Origin: Nitrospinaceae bacterium
GTDB taxonomy: Bacteria > Nitrospinota > Nitrospinia > Nitrospinales > Nitrospinaceae
Assembly (NCBI GenBank): GCA_029261535.1
Contig: JAJDBF010000048.1
Coordinates: 1 to 64,000 of the forward strand
Direction: 5' to 3'
Length of the DNA stretch: 64,000 bases
The notes under the pieces were generated by a model. That model worked only from the letters and a program-made list of their open reading frames with translations. It made no database searches and was not told the DNA's origin. The translations under genes and the position numbers were made by a program. Positions 1-9,503 of the stretch are shown piece after piece; position 1 is the stretch's first letter, and every line of letters begins with the position of its first letter.

Positions 1-438
1 ATCGTTGTTCGTGGGTAAGTTGCGTGTAACCTCTCATCGGTGCACCTCTCGCTTTGGTCGGTGGGAAAAACCACGATGTTACCGCAGCTTATCCACTTTC
101 CCAATCGATAGAAGTTGCACTTACTATTTGAATCTAAGTGATTATTTCGGAGACATTTGGAAAATAACGAAAAGAATATTGAAAAAATTCCAGCGAGGGT
201 GATTTTTTTTATAGTATTCATCCGAATATTTTTCAATCATCATCTATTTCGACCCCGCCTGAAGGGCCAAAAGCAGGGAATGTAATTTTACTTTTCCAAT
301 ATCCCTGGTTTTAAAAATATTTTTTTTAAAAATCGATATGGGAGGATTGACCCCAAGCACGTTTCCCTTTTTACTATCTTGCATACCCAGCACCTGAAAA
401 GGTTTGTCTCAACTTTTTTTTAGGTTACGCAAGAAAAT
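1..438. other. Intergenic region at window start
   Basis: No convincing gene is visible here. The sequence becomes AT-rich towards its right half, with runs of A and T around positions 310-340, and presumably holds the promoter of the HD-GYP regulator that starts at 439. A 65-codon open frame at 5-202 starts with TTG, has an arginine-rich composition and no ribosome-binding site, and I do not regard it as a gene. Confidence 0.5.
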
Positions 439-1542
439 ATGTACCCTTATTTAAAAGACTCTTCAAAATATTTTGATGCCAAAATCCTTCTGGTCGATGA
501 TGAGATTGGCAACCTGAAAATACTGAAGCGCATGTTGAACAAGGTTGGCTACCTGAACATCCTGACCGCACATGGTGGGCAGGAAGGTGTCGATATTTAT
601 ACCGATGAACAGCCGGACCTCATGGTTCTCGATTTAAAAATGCCCGGTCTGAATGGTTTTGAAGTGATGACCTGTCTCAAGAATAAATCCCTTGTAGACA
701 GCTACCACCCCATCATCGCTCTCACCGCTCAACAGGATGAAGAAACCCGGCTGGCCGCACTGGAGGGTGGTGCCAAGGATTTTATTGGCAAGCCCTTCGA
801 ACTTACGGAGATCCTGGCGCGAATCAACAACATGCTGGAAGTACGTTTACTGCATAACCAGATCAGGGAGCAAAATAAATCGCTGGAGGAACGGGTCCGG
901 GAGCGAGCGCAGGAACTTGAGAAAACGCGACAGGAAGTGCTGAACCGATTGGGCCGTGCGTCTGAATACCGCGACAATGAAACCGGCATGCATGTCATTC
1001 GTATGGGTCTGTATGCAGAAATCCTGGCGAGGGCCATCGGCCTTGCGGACCGGGAATGCGATCTGATCCTGCAGGCCAGCCCCTTGCACGATGTTGGCAA
1101 GATCGGCATCCCCGATCACATTTTACTTAAACCTGGAAAACTGGATGAGCCAGAATGGGAAATCATGAAAACCCATTGCAAAATCGGCGCGGAAATCCTG
1201 TCAGGTAGCCACTCCGATCTTTTAAAAGCGGCGGAGATCATCGCCCTCAACCATCACGAACAATGGAGTGGGAACGGCTACCCCAATGGTATTGCCGGAG
1301 AGGATATTCCCCTGCAAGCCCGCATCGTTTCTATCTGCGATGTGTTCGATGCGCTGACCAGTGAGCGTCCTCACAAAAACACGTGGTCTGCAGATCGGGC
1401 GATGCAAGAGATCGAATCGCAAAGCGGAGAATTGTTCGACCCCCGACTGGTCCGGGCTTTCAAAAAATGCCAGCCGCAACTGGAAATTATCGCCGATCAA
1501 TATTCTGACGAAGGCGAATTTTATTTTCTGAATTTTGGCTAA
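439..1542 (+). CDS. Response regulator with HD-GYP domain (c-di-GMP phosphodiesterase type)
   Basis: A 367-residue two-domain signalling protein. Residues 14-135 form a receiver domain with the acidic pair at D20-D21, phospho-acceptor D65 in VLDLKMPG, and the K118 switch lysine. A coiled linker (about 136-170) leads to an HD-GYP domain with HDVGKIGIP at 217-225 and HHEQWSGNGYP at 272-282. The family (RpfG-like) hydrolyses cyclic di-GMP when the receiver is phosphorylated, in the cytoplasm. The signature reads SGNGYP where many members have DGxGYP; the H, D and GYP residues remain, so activity is likely. No histidine kinase is adjacent, so the partner is unknown. The gene converges on and overlaps the stop codon of the next gene by four bases. 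Confidence 0.93.
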   Translation: MYPYLKDSSKYFDAKILLVDDEIGNLKILKRMLNKVGYLNILTAHGGQEGVDIYTDEQPDLMVLDLKMPGLNGFEVMTCLKNKSLVDSYHPIIALTAQQDEETRLAALEGGAKDFIGKPFELTEILARINNMLEVRLLHNQIREQNKSLEERVRERAQELEKTRQEVLNRLGRASEYRDNETGMHVIRMGLYAEILARAIGLADRECDLILQASPLHDVGKIGIPDHILLKPGKLDEPEWEIMKTHCKIGAEILSGSHSDLLKAAEIIALNHHEQWSGNGYPNGIAGEDIPLQARIVSICDVFDALTSERPHKNTWSADRAMQEIESQSGELFDPRLVRAFKKCQPQLEIIADQYSDEGEFYFLNFG

Positions 1543-4500
1543 TAAACTTTCTTTTCGCTCTCACCTGGCTCTTCCGCTTTCCCCATCCTCAAGGTTCGTT
1601 TGCAATCGCGAAATATTTTAAGTGCCCGGCGATAGGTATCGTCCTGCGCCAGAACCCGTTCGAGATAAGGGATCGCCTTGTCACACTGGAGCGTCTTGCT
1701 CAGCATCTCCGCTATCAGGTATTGATAGGTGATGTCCTCCGGCTTGACCAGTTTGTAATGTGCCCCGAGGGCGAGAACATCGCGCGGCCTGCCCAGTCCC
1801 CGGTAACTGAACATGGCACTTTGCAAGGCCTTCTCGTTCAGCTGATTGGATTCCAGAACTTTTTCTGAAAAAGCCAGAGCACTGCCATAGTCCTCGCGCA
1901 TGTTATAAAACTGGGCGGTGGCCAGTAGAAGTCCCTGATCGTCGGGCGATTTACTTTGCTGTTGCAGGAGTTGAATGAAGGCGATTTGCTGCATCACCGC
2001 ACCCATCTGTCGCGGGTCTTTGCGGATCGACGCTTTCAACAAGGCCAGAGCTTTTTCATACTGACCCAGTTCCATCCTGTCGTAACCGAGGTACAACATC
2101 ACCGCCGGGTCGTCCGGCACCTGCTTCCGCACGCGCTCCAATATGCGCGCGCTCTTTTTAAATTCTCCCAACTGATACCAGGCATGACCCAGGTTGACCA
2201 GTGCTTCAAGATCGTTCGGGTCTTTTTCCAGGCTCGACAGCAGACGCGCCAGGCGTGCGTTTCCGGCTTTAAGGTGATAGCGAAACAGCTCATCGTTTTC
2301 GACCAGATGGACCGCCTTCAGCAATAACTTTTGGTTGCCATACATCACCCCACGCTGATAAAGATCCATCGCATTGTAATAATCCTCGAATAGTTTACGG
2401 TCCGTCGCGTCAGTATTTTTTATTTTTTTGAGGATGGCCTCCACCGGCGTGCGGTTGAAAATCAGTCGCTCCAGCCTTGCCGTGCCGATGACCGGTCCCT
2501 GATTGAGATAAAACTCCAGCGACGGACGGTTGTCTGTGATCAAACTTTTATATTGCGATAGCTGATGCAGTTGGTCTTCAAGAAACCAGATATTGGCCAG
2601 CAGGGCGTGCACGTTTTCGATATGCAGGTTGCCAAGAGCCAGCTTGACCATCGGATCGCGCATGCGCTCTTTCAGTTTTTTCAAATCGATCTCAATGGGC
2701 TGGTCGGAACCCACCAGCATGATCTCGTTGGCCACCGTTAACCAGGCCATCGTGTGCGGGAAGACAGACAAAAAGGTAGCGAAGTTTTGATCCACCTCAT
2801 CCGCGCTCTGGCTGTGCAGGGGCACCCATTGCACCATCAGGCCGCCGGGTTTCAGGCGGGCTTTTGCCATTTCGTAGTAATCGCGCGTGTACAAATTGAC
2901 CGTGAAGGCCGTCCTGGGTGGCGGCGGCTCACCGGTGATGACATCGTACTGTTTGCGGGTCGTCAGCAGATGATTGCGTCCGTCCTGAATAATGATGTTC
3001 ACTTTCGGGTTTTCCAGCACGTTATGATTTTCCCGCCGGAACGCTGGCCCGGACAAGATCACACTTTTGGAAAGTTCCACTACATCGACCTGCCCGACTC
3101 GCGGATGAATGCCGGCAGACCCGGCGGTTTGCCCGGTGCCAAAACAAATCACCAGCACATCTTCCGGGTTGTCTGACAACAGTATCGGCACATGCGCCAG
3201 CAGTTTCATGTAACGGGTGGCGATGGTGTTCGATGCTGACATGGAAATACCGTTGGTGATCAGCCGCTTGGCGTCCGGTTCTATTCCCTCGCTGGTGTCA
3301 CGGAAAACGGCTACCGTATCGGTGATGCCTTCCGAAAAATGCAGGAGTTGTTTGGCAGAGCGTGGGCCGACACTGTCGCGCATGAAGAATCCGGTGAGCA
3401 ATTGTTCCGGCAAAGCCAGGGTCAAAAGGAGTACCAGCACCGCCATGCCAAGAGTCAGCACTCGCCGCATTTTTGGGGTGGCGTAGGACCCGGTGCGAAA
3501 CAACACCGGCACCATGAGGAGGTTGAGCGTTGCCAGAAGGATCAGGCCCGTCTCCACCCCCGCCAGGGGTAGCAGGATGAACCCCGCGACCAGTGAACCG
3601 AGGATCGCTCCCAGTGTATTGGCCGCGTACACCTGCCCGGTGCCAACGCCGATATTTTGATGACTGCCGGAGGCAAGTTTTATCAGAAGGGGAAAGCTCA
3701 TTCCCAACAGTAAAGTGGGAGGGAGCATCAAGGCGGATGCATCGATGAAGTATTTAGTGAATGCGTTCAGCGGGTCCTGCAGGTTGTAGCTGTTCCAGGG
3801 TGGCGATAGCAACGTCTGCATGTTGAACAGGGAAAACACGATATAAGCACCGACCAATGCCTGAATCACCAGCAGAGGCGTGCGCAGATTCGACAGGCGC
3901 GCCATGATCGGCAGAGCCAGCGCACTGCCGAGACTGATGCCAAGAAGAAATACCGCAAGCATCAGGCTGAACGCATACACCGTGCTGGAAATACTGAACA
4001 CCAACAGCCGCGTCCACAAAACTTCATAAGCCAGAGCGGTGAACCCGCAGACAAAGCTGACCATCAGCCACAGGCGGTTTTCTTTCGTCCATTGCAATTT
4101 GGGCAGGGTTAGCTGGGGGAATTTTAACGCGTTTGCTCCATCGCCGATTCTTTCCTGATACAACCGCCAGGTTCCGATCCCGATGGCAATGTTGAGGAAC
4201 GCTGAGGCCAGGGCTGTTTGCAAAACACCGAACGCGGCGATAAAGAAAAATCCGGTTAGCAAACATCCGGCAGAGGCACCCAGTGTGTTCAGTGAATAGA
4301 GCAGTCCCACCTGGGTGTTCATCCGACTGTCATCGGTGACGTAGTACCGACTGATGATCGGCAGGGTAGCCCCCATCAAAGCCGTTGGCAAAAATATCAG
4401 ACCGAACGCCAGCAGGGCTTTCAGGCCGTTGTAGATAAGGGAGGATTCCGGTAGCCAGCCGTGCATCCAGCCGTAAAACAAATCAAATTCCGCAAACAGA

Positions 4501-4850
4501 AGAGACAGCACGATTGCCAACAACCCGATCCCGATTTCAATGACAGCGTACACCTTGAGAGCCGCCAGCGGTTCTACTTTCGAGTCCTGCCCGGCCATCA
4601 TGCGGTCCATCGCATGACCAAAAACGTAGCTTCCCACGCCGAGCCCGGCCATGAAAGCCGACAGCACGATGGAAACGGAGTAAACCGTGTGGCCGAAAAC
4701 GAGGGTTAGCATGCGCGTCCAGATTATTTCGTAGACGAGGGCAGTGATTCCGGATAGGAAAAAAAACAGATACATCAGGCGGGAAGAGTTGGCCCTGGCG
4801 GCTCGCCCCGTCTTAGCCTCCGCCCCGGTAATTTCGTTGACTTTAGTCAT
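1539..4850 (-). CDS. Fused membrane / spermidine-synthase-like / TPR protein
   Basis: A 1103-residue protein in three parts. Residues 25-485 are a polytopic membrane region with an internal duplication: the motif G(I/F)TAL(V/A)YE(I/V)xWTR occurs near 34 and again near 269. Residues about 500-770 resemble the Rossmann-type spermidine synthase/methyltransferase fold, with the nucleotide-binding motif VICFGTGQTAGSAG at 567-580, VELS at 591-594 and GEPPPP at 640-645, where true spermidine synthases have an active-site aspartate loop. The last 230 residues are tetratricopeptide repeats. Such fusions are common in deltaproteobacteria and Nitrospinota, but their substrate is not known to me. I would not call this a functional spermidine synthase. 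It is divergent from the PCP_red-repeat gene, with a 106-bp gap. Confidence 0.85.
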   Translation of the reverse strand: MTKVNEITGAEAKTGRAARANSSRLMYLFFFLSGITALVYEIIWTRMLTLVFGHTVYSVSIVLSAFMAGLGVGSYVFGHAMDRMMAGQDSKVEPLAALKVYAVIEIGIGLLAIVLSLLFAEFDLFYGWMHGWLPESSLIYNGLKALLAFGLIFLPTALMGATLPIISRYYVTDDSRMNTQVGLLYSLNTLGASAGCLLTGFFFIAAFGVLQTALASAFLNIAIGIGTWRLYQERIGDGANALKFPQLTLPKLQWTKENRLWLMVSFVCGFTALAYEVLWTRLLVFSISSTVYAFSLMLAVFLLGISLGSALALPIMARLSNLRTPLLVIQALVGAYIVFSLFNMQTLLSPPWNSYNLQDPLNAFTKYFIDASALMLPPTLLLGMSFPLLIKLASGSHQNIGVGTGQVYAANTLGAILGSLVAGFILLPLAGVETGLILLATLNLLMVPVLFRTGSYATPKMRRVLTLGMAVLVLLLTLALPEQLLTGFFMRDSVGPRSAKQLLHFSEGITDTVAVFRDTSEGIEPDAKRLITNGISMSASNTIATRYMKLLAHVPILLSDNPEDVLVICFGTGQTAGSAGIHPRVGQVDVVELSKSVILSGPAFRRENHNVLENPKVNIIIQDGRNHLLTTRKQYDVITGEPPPPRTAFTVNLYTRDYYEMAKARLKPGGLMVQWVPLHSQSADEVDQNFATFLSVFPHTMAWLTVANEIMLVGSDQPIEIDLKKLKERMRDPMVKLALGNLHIENVHALLANIWFLEDQLHQLSQYKSLITDNRPSLEFYLNQGPVIGTARLERLIFNRTPVEAILKKIKNTDATDRKLFEDYYNAMDLYQRGVMYGNQKLLLKAVHLVENDELFRYHLKAGNARLARLLSSLEKDPNDLEALVNLGHAWYQLGEFKKSARILERVRKQVPDDPAVMLYLGYDRMELGQYEKALALLKASIRKDPRQMGAVMQQIAFIQLLQQQSKSPDDQGLLLATAQFYNMREDYGSALAFSEKVLESNQLNEKALQSAMFSYRGLGRPRDVLALGAHYKLVKPEDITYQYLIAEMLSKTLQCDKAIPYLERVLAQDDTYRRALKIFRDCKRTLRMGKAEEPGESEKKVY

Positions 4851-4956
4851 GGGTTTCAGTAATTTCTAAAGAGACCTTCATTATTAATGCCTTGGCAAAC
4901 CGGCACAGTATACCCCAACCCCGACAGAGGATACTGTCTCGCGGGGGAGATGGATT

Positions 4957-5799
4957 ATGGAAGAACTGGACGAAAAAGCAATCGAAGAGTCGGATCGCAT
5001 CGACCATCCCTACGCCGACGAAAACAATGTTGAGTGGACGGTCGAAGCCTGGGAGCGGGTGAAACACGCGCCGGAATTTGTGCGCCCCGGAATCCGTAAG
5101 CTCATGGTACAACGCGCGGTCAAACGCGGCTACAAATACATCACCTCCGACTACCTCACTGAAATCCGCAACGAGTCCATGATGCTGGTTTCCAAACGGG
5201 TCAAGCAATTCGGCTTCGAAGAATTGTCGATGGGCGCGTTTGATGTTGCCAAGCAAAAGATGTCCGAAAGTTCGCGCAAGGTGGAAGTGATCGAGGAGAT
5301 CGAGGATTTTCTCGCCCTCAGGACCGAGAAAAAAGAAGACATCGTCGACAAGTTCAAAAACTATATGGAATCCGCGCCAACGATGGGAATGCCCTGGACC
5401 AATGAAGCGAAAGAGAAAATGGAAAAAGTGCCGCCGTTTGTTCTCGGCATGGCCAAGCAAACAATTGAGGGGCGCGCCCGCGAACGCGGCGACAAGATGG
5501 TCACGCCGGACATTATCGAAGAGGTGTTCACCAACATCATGCCCGCCTCCGCCAAGGAAGCGATGGGCATGGAAGTGACCGAAGAAGACAAGCTACGCGA
5601 AGTCAATGACGACAACGCGCCTCAGGAAGAACCGGATTTTGAACTGAAATGGGATGACGATGCCAAAGCCAAGGTCATGAAAATCCCGATAGCGTTTATC
5701 CGGGAGATGGGCGTCAAGCGCATCGAAGCCGAAGTCAAAAAAGAAAATGTCGACAGGGTAACGATGGAGTTGTTCGACAAATACCGATTTACTTTTTGA
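4957..5799 (+). CDS. Protein with three PCP_red-like repeats
   Basis: A 280-residue soluble, acidic protein. Three copies of a roughly 45-residue unit can be aligned by eye at 27-72, 147-192 and 231-278. Each has W(T/D)xxAxxxxxxxP at its start, then a FV/FI segment, a basic helix of the type RxxxExxA, and a V/IT segment near its end. This is the pattern of the PCP_red domain, known from the C-terminus of light-independent protochlorophyllide reductase subunit B and from stand-alone proteins in non-phototrophs. No chlorophyll gene is near. Function is unknown; the family domain is small and may bind a cofactor or act as an interaction module. A strong ribosome-binding site (GGGGGAG) precedes the ATG. 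The third copy is the most diverged. Confidence 0.75.
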   Translation: MEELDEKAIEESDRIDHPYADENNVEWTVEAWERVKHAPEFVRPGIRKLMVQRAVKRGYKYITSDYLTEIRNESMMLVSKRVKQFGFEELSMGAFDVAKQKMSESSRKVEVIEEIEDFLALRTEKKEDIVDKFKNYMESAPTMGMPWTNEAKEKMEKVPPFVLGMAKQTIEGRARERGDKMVTPDIIEEVFTNIMPASAKEAMGMEVTEEDKLREVNDDNAPQEEPDFELKWDDDAKAKVMKIPIAFIREMGVKRIEAEVKKENVDRVTMELFDKYRFTF

Positions 5800-6129
5800 C
5801 GAGCATCTCTCATTCCTTATCCCTATTGGCGATGACCGGCCTGATTATTTTCAACAACACTCGCCGCCAACCCGTAAAAATCAAACGCGACTGTTCTCGG
5901 AGTTGAAGGGTTTACTTCACCCGCTTTCTGTTTCTCCGCTCCTTACCATATATTGCTTTTTACTGTCCAAAACGGCAAAATTTAATTTGCCAAAGGGCCT
6001 TTGAGATTTTATGATAGCTGCCTTCTCGCCTCCTGAAAAATTATAGTCAAGGCCTGACAGGACGGTGTGCATTCGGACAACGCGTTTGGCGATGGACACA
6101 TCTCATCTTATTGCTGAAAGGGTTAAGTT
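5800..6129. other. Intergenic region with two adjacent palindromes
   Basis: No gene seen. Two perfect inverted repeats abut each other: GGCAAA/TTTGCC arms at 5974-5991 and CAAAGG/CCTTTG arms at 5991-6003. Neither is followed by a clear T-run, so they could be operators or structured RNA rather than a terminator. The Tat-signal gene starts at 6130 after GAAAGGG. Confidence 0.4.
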
Positions 6130-6585
6130 ATGATTCCTGTTTTTAACCATACAGTAGTTACAGAAAGAGGCCGTAGAACCTTCCTGAAGATGGTGGGTGC
6201 TGTGCTTGTCTCCCTGGTCCTGCCTAATGTTTTTGGCGGGAGCGCCAGGGCGCGGGAAATTGAGGAAGACTCTTCGAAAAATCACGAAGGGTTCCCAACC
6301 GATGCTCTGCTGGAAAAATCACTGAATCATACTGGGCAAAAAATTCCCGAGGGTAAAGGAAGTTACACGGGCGATGAAGCACGGGCTGCTTCGGACAGAC
6401 AGGTTGTCCTGCATTTTGGTTCTGGAGTCGAAGAATTTGCAAACGCTCAGTTGAAAGTATTGCACGGCAAAGGATGCCCTGCTATTGCACTGCCGGGCGG
6501 CCCTGATGGGCTCGTTAAAACGTATACCGGAGGGCTGGAATCGAAAAACCTCTGTCCCGGTGAAAAGCCTGATTCGGCACTGTAG
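6130..6585 (+). CDS. Small exported protein with Tat-type signal
   Basis: A 151-residue protein that I do not recognise. The N-terminus carries RGRRTFLKM (residues 13-21), a good twin-arginine signature, followed by a hydrophobic stretch (VGAVLVSLVLP) and an ARA-type cleavage site near residue 41. It is therefore likely exported folded. The mature part is hydrophilic, about 110 residues, with two cysteines (in GKGCPA and KNLCPG) about 30 residues apart near the C-terminus that may form a disulfide or bind a ligand. It lies in an accessory stretch between the PCP_red-repeat gene and the beta-helix protein, with its own upstream region. No homologous family could be named by eye. Confidence 0.65.
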   Translation: MIPVFNHTVVTERGRRTFLKMVGAVLVSLVLPNVFGGSARAREIEEDSSKNHEGFPTDALLEKSLNHTGQKIPEGKGSYTGDEARAASDRQVVLHFGSGVEEFANAQLKVLHGKGCPAIALPGGPDGLVKTYTGGLESKNLCPGEKPDSAL

Positions 6586-6793
6586 CCAGAAGGATTTTTG
6601 ATGTCAAAATCAGGCCACTATTGAATAGAAGCGGGAAATTCTGGCAAGACCACCAAAAGTGGTTGACAGGATTCTGAAAAAATACTGAGATGAATATTGC
6701 AACGGATTTTCCTAAGCTCCAAAAGACTCTGTATTAAACCAATGCGTTAAGAAAATGAAATATATTCAGGACGGATAGAACTGTCCTGCCTAA

Positions 6794-8320
6794 ATGTTCA
6801 GGAAATTTTTTGCAAAAGAATCGGGTTTTTCTTTAAATCGTCCCAAACTGTTCAAAGCTGCTATCCAACACGCTAAACGGGAGATTCCAGATATGAGCTC
6901 TTTTCCATCAAAAAGAAGAAATTCACACCGCTATAAAAACAAACATCGAAATCGTAAACATAAGTCTTGTGAATATGTTTGCGTTAAGGACTTTGGCGCG
7001 AAAGGTGACGGGATCGCGGATGACACCTTTAGCATCCAGGAAGCGCTGGACACTGAAAATTCCATTTTTCTGCCCAACGGTATATACCGGATCACAAGTC
7101 CCCTGATGGTGGGAACTAGAGGGCAAATCATTAAGGGAGAATCCCGCTGGAATACTCAAATCAAAACCGATACTGATTTTGATGGCATAGAAGTTCACGA
7201 AGGTTTCGTCCTTCTTGAGAGTTTCGCTCTCATTGGGAATGCCCCAGGCAACCTGTCTACCTCAGCAGGAATTAAAATCATCAACTGTACTCGAAGCCTT
7301 TTTCACCACCTCTATATCAGTAATTTCGGGTATGGCCTCCAGATGTTTGGCGGTCCGGTGAATTGGGGCAATGTCGTCGAGCACTGCTATTTATTCCGCA
7401 ATCGCCGCGCTGGCATCTATGGCCTCGGACATGCCAGCCGTGTAATCGGTGGAGAAGTTGCAGGTTCTGACTATGGAGTTATCCAAGCCCGAATAATGAA
7501 TACCGGGGGGGGCTACGAGATAGACCATGACTTCGTTGGTGTGATCGGACAATCAATCACTATAAGGGACATGACTATTGAGGCCATTTCCCGGGCTGGC
7601 ATCACATGCGGAATAGGCACTTCTGGGCCTAATGTTGAAAACTGCTACTTCGAACAACTTCCGGTTGTTTATGAAGCTGGGTTCAGCCAGAAAACCAATG
7701 GCGATCCCCATTCAACCGTTTTGACAAATGGATCGATGGTCGGGTGTTTCATTTCTCAAGGGGTTGTTCATTCTGCCATAACGGTGCTTAAGGCAGAGCG
7801 CGTAGCCACCTTCCGCCTTATTGGAAACTTTATAAGCGGAATAAACACTACCTTGATAGACACCAGTGAAAGTTCACTCGCCTGCACAATAGAAAACCAT
7901 GGCAATTCCGGCTTCACTGTTTACAGCAACTCCCAGGGAACCCTGCCCGGACACAATCTTTTATTATCGTCAACCACCAAAAATGGTTTTGCATTGAAGT
8001 GCCAGCTTATGAAAAGCGATCAGACCCAGTATCAAGATGTTTTTTCAATCGATGGTTGGTCTAACAGCGGATACACAACATTTCACAACAATTTTGTCCG
8101 TTTCCTTTCCAACCCGGTCACCTTTCAATCTGGGTCCTATCTCCGCCTCAATACGCAAAATCATACAACATCTGCCGGAATCCAATCCGGAATTGGAGAC
8201 CCCAATGGGCAGGTAACGGCATCTGTTGGCTCTATGTATCTTCGACAGGACGGCGGCCCGGGCACAACCCTTTACATCAAGGAGTTGGGAACCGGGAATA
8301 CGGGTTGGGCTGCAAAATAG
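6794..8320 (+). CDS. Pectate-lyase-type right-handed beta-helix protein
   Basis: A 508-residue protein. Residues about 62-110 contain the hallmark start of the Pectate_lyase_3 (PF12708) family: VKDFGAKGDGIADDT, then a short segment ending LPNGIYRITSPL. The remainder is rich in N, G and S with short beta-strand-like periodic segments (for example NVVEHCYLFRNRRAGIYGL), typical of parallel beta-helices. Such proteins cleave or epimerise polysaccharides or serve as tail-spike-like adhesins. No signal peptide is visible: the first 60 residues are strongly basic, with HRYKNKHRNRKHK near residue 46. The true start may differ, since there are Met codons at residues 1 and 34. It sits next to an SGNH hydrolase, which fits extracellular polysaccharide work, but this is inference. 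Confidence 0.78.
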   Translation: MFRKFFAKESGFSLNRPKLFKAAIQHAKREIPDMSSFPSKRRNSHRYKNKHRNRKHKSCEYVCVKDFGAKGDGIADDTFSIQEALDTENSIFLPNGIYRITSPLMVGTRGQIIKGESRWNTQIKTDTDFDGIEVHEGFVLLESFALIGNAPGNLSTSAGIKIINCTRSLFHHLYISNFGYGLQMFGGPVNWGNVVEHCYLFRNRRAGIYGLGHASRVIGGEVAGSDYGVIQARIMNTGGGYEIDHDFVGVIGQSITIRDMTIEAISRAGITCGIGTSGPNVENCYFEQLPVVYEAGFSQKTNGDPHSTVLTNGSMVGCFISQGVVHSAITVLKAERVATFRLIGNFISGINTTLIDTSESSLACTIENHGNSGFTVYSNSQGTLPGHNLLLSSTTKNGFALKCQLMKSDQTQYQDVFSIDGWSNSGYTTFHNNFVRFLSNPVTFQSGSYLRLNTQNHTTSAGIQSGIGDPNGQVTASVGSMYLRQDGGPGTTLYIKELGTGNTGWAAK

Positions 8321-8348
8321 GATCAAAAAATATTCGTTCGTTAATAGA

Positions 8349-9503
8349 TTAATTTTTTCGGTTAACATTAGAGCGATCCAAACCTGAACCGGTCCCTTTC
8401 AAGAAAATACCGGGATCAAGAATTTTTTGGCTGATGGCTTCTGCCACCACCCGGTGCCCGTGCTGATTCCAATGGCTGTCGATCTTCCATTTGTATTCCT
8501 GCGGATTTTTTTTCCACGCGTTACGAAAAGAATCGGTCAAATCCAAAAAAGGCAGTCCGGCAGAATTCGCTTTCTTCTTTGACATCGTATTGAACTTCGC
8601 AACCGGCGAAACACTTTTATCCTCAATTTCTTCAAAAGAATAAGCTGTTGTATTCATCGCAATCAACACGCGGGTTTGAGTCAATTGTCCTTGCTTGTAA
8701 AACTGATTAAAAACATATCCAGCCAGATGCTCAAACTGTTGCATCGGGAGCGACTGAATTTTGGTCAGCGATACATTGGCGTCCACCTTGCGCGTGTCTC
8801 CGTAATACCAGCTACGAAGGAACCTGAATTTCTCCAATGCGCTGTGATTGAGAACCCAATAGCGAACAAACGCCGATTTGCGGAACATCCGCTTCAACTC
8901 CATCGTGCTTGCTGGTCTTGGCGGCACGGTTGTATACGTATCATTTGCTGGACGCAGGGTGGAGTTGTCCACTCTTCCATAGCCCTCAAAACTTTCCAGA
9001 AAATCGTTGTGAATGAGGATAATGATAGCGAGGTCCGGCTTGTACTTCCGGTTCACTTCCCTGAACACCTCTAAATTCTGCACGAGATTGGCTCCGGAAT
9101 GACCAAACGAATACACCTGAAATTTATTGCCGGAGCTATTCTCATTCAAGGTTTTTTCCATGCGATACGGAAAGGACTGGTCGTAGTCAACCTGTAGAGC
9201 CTCGACAAAGGAATCACCGATCACCGCAATGCGGTAGGTGCCGGGCGGTTTTATTTCTTCGTAGTCGTGAGGAGAATTCCAACCCTGGGCATTGATCCGA
9301 AAACGACCCTTAACCTGTTGACTCTCTCCACGGATGTAGGTGCCCGTCTGGTTGGGAACAAAATGATTGCCATAATATTTATGAAACTCTACATCCGGAA
9401 AATCACTGGTGGGGAGGATGTAGCGGGCGGCGACTTCAAGGAAAATGGCGAAGGTCAGCAGGGTGGGGAGCGTGACCAAAAAAATATTTTTCAGGAGTTT
9501 CAT
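8349..9503 (-). CDS. Membrane-anchored SGNH-fold hydrolase
   Basis: A 384-residue protein with one N-terminal hydrophobic segment (residues 5-27, FLVTLPTLLTFAIFLEVAA), likely a signal anchor placing the rest in the periplasm. The SGNH signature is present: block I IAVIGDSFVEAL holding the nucleophile Ser, a glycine in SFGHSGAN, an asparagine in LIHNDF, and the C-terminal DSHWNQHGH with catalytic Asp and His. Members deacetylate or acetylate cell-surface polysaccharides (AlgX/AlgJ- or DUF1574-like). The start codon overlaps the stop of the upstream HEPN-like gene as ATGA, so the two are probably translationally coupled. The substrate cannot be told from sequence. Confidence 0.82.
   Translation of the reverse strand: MKLLKNIFLVTLPTLLTFAIFLEVAARYILPTSDFPDVEFHKYYGNHFVPNQTGTYIRGESQQVKGRFRINAQGWNSPHDYEEIKPPGTYRIAVIGDSFVEALQVDYDQSFPYRMEKTLNENSSGNKFQVYSFGHSGANLVQNLEVFREVNRKYKPDLAIIILIHNDFLESFEGYGRVDNSTLRPANDTYTTVPPRPASTMELKRMFRKSAFVRYWVLNHSALEKFRFLRSWYYGDTRKVDANVSLTKIQSLPMQQFEHLAGYVFNQFYKQGQLTQTRVLIAMNTTAYSFEEIEDKSVSPVAKFNTMSKKKANSAGLPFLDLTDSFRNAWKKNPQEYKWKIDSHWNQHGHRVVAEAISQKILDPGIFLKGTGSGLDRSNVNRKN

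Noticed and set aside
5-202. 65-codon plus-strand open frame at the window start
   Set aside because: TTG start, no ribosome-binding site, arginine- and serine-rich composition and no recognisable domain; likely chance.
729-1109. Long antisense frames over real genes (for example 729-1109 and 20563-21831 on the minus strand)
   Set aside because: They mirror strongly conserved genes in another frame and have no independent support.
1539-4850. Calling the fusion protein spermidine synthase (speE)
   Set aside because: Only the fold is suggested; the expected catalytic loop is not intact and the protein is mostly membrane and TPR.
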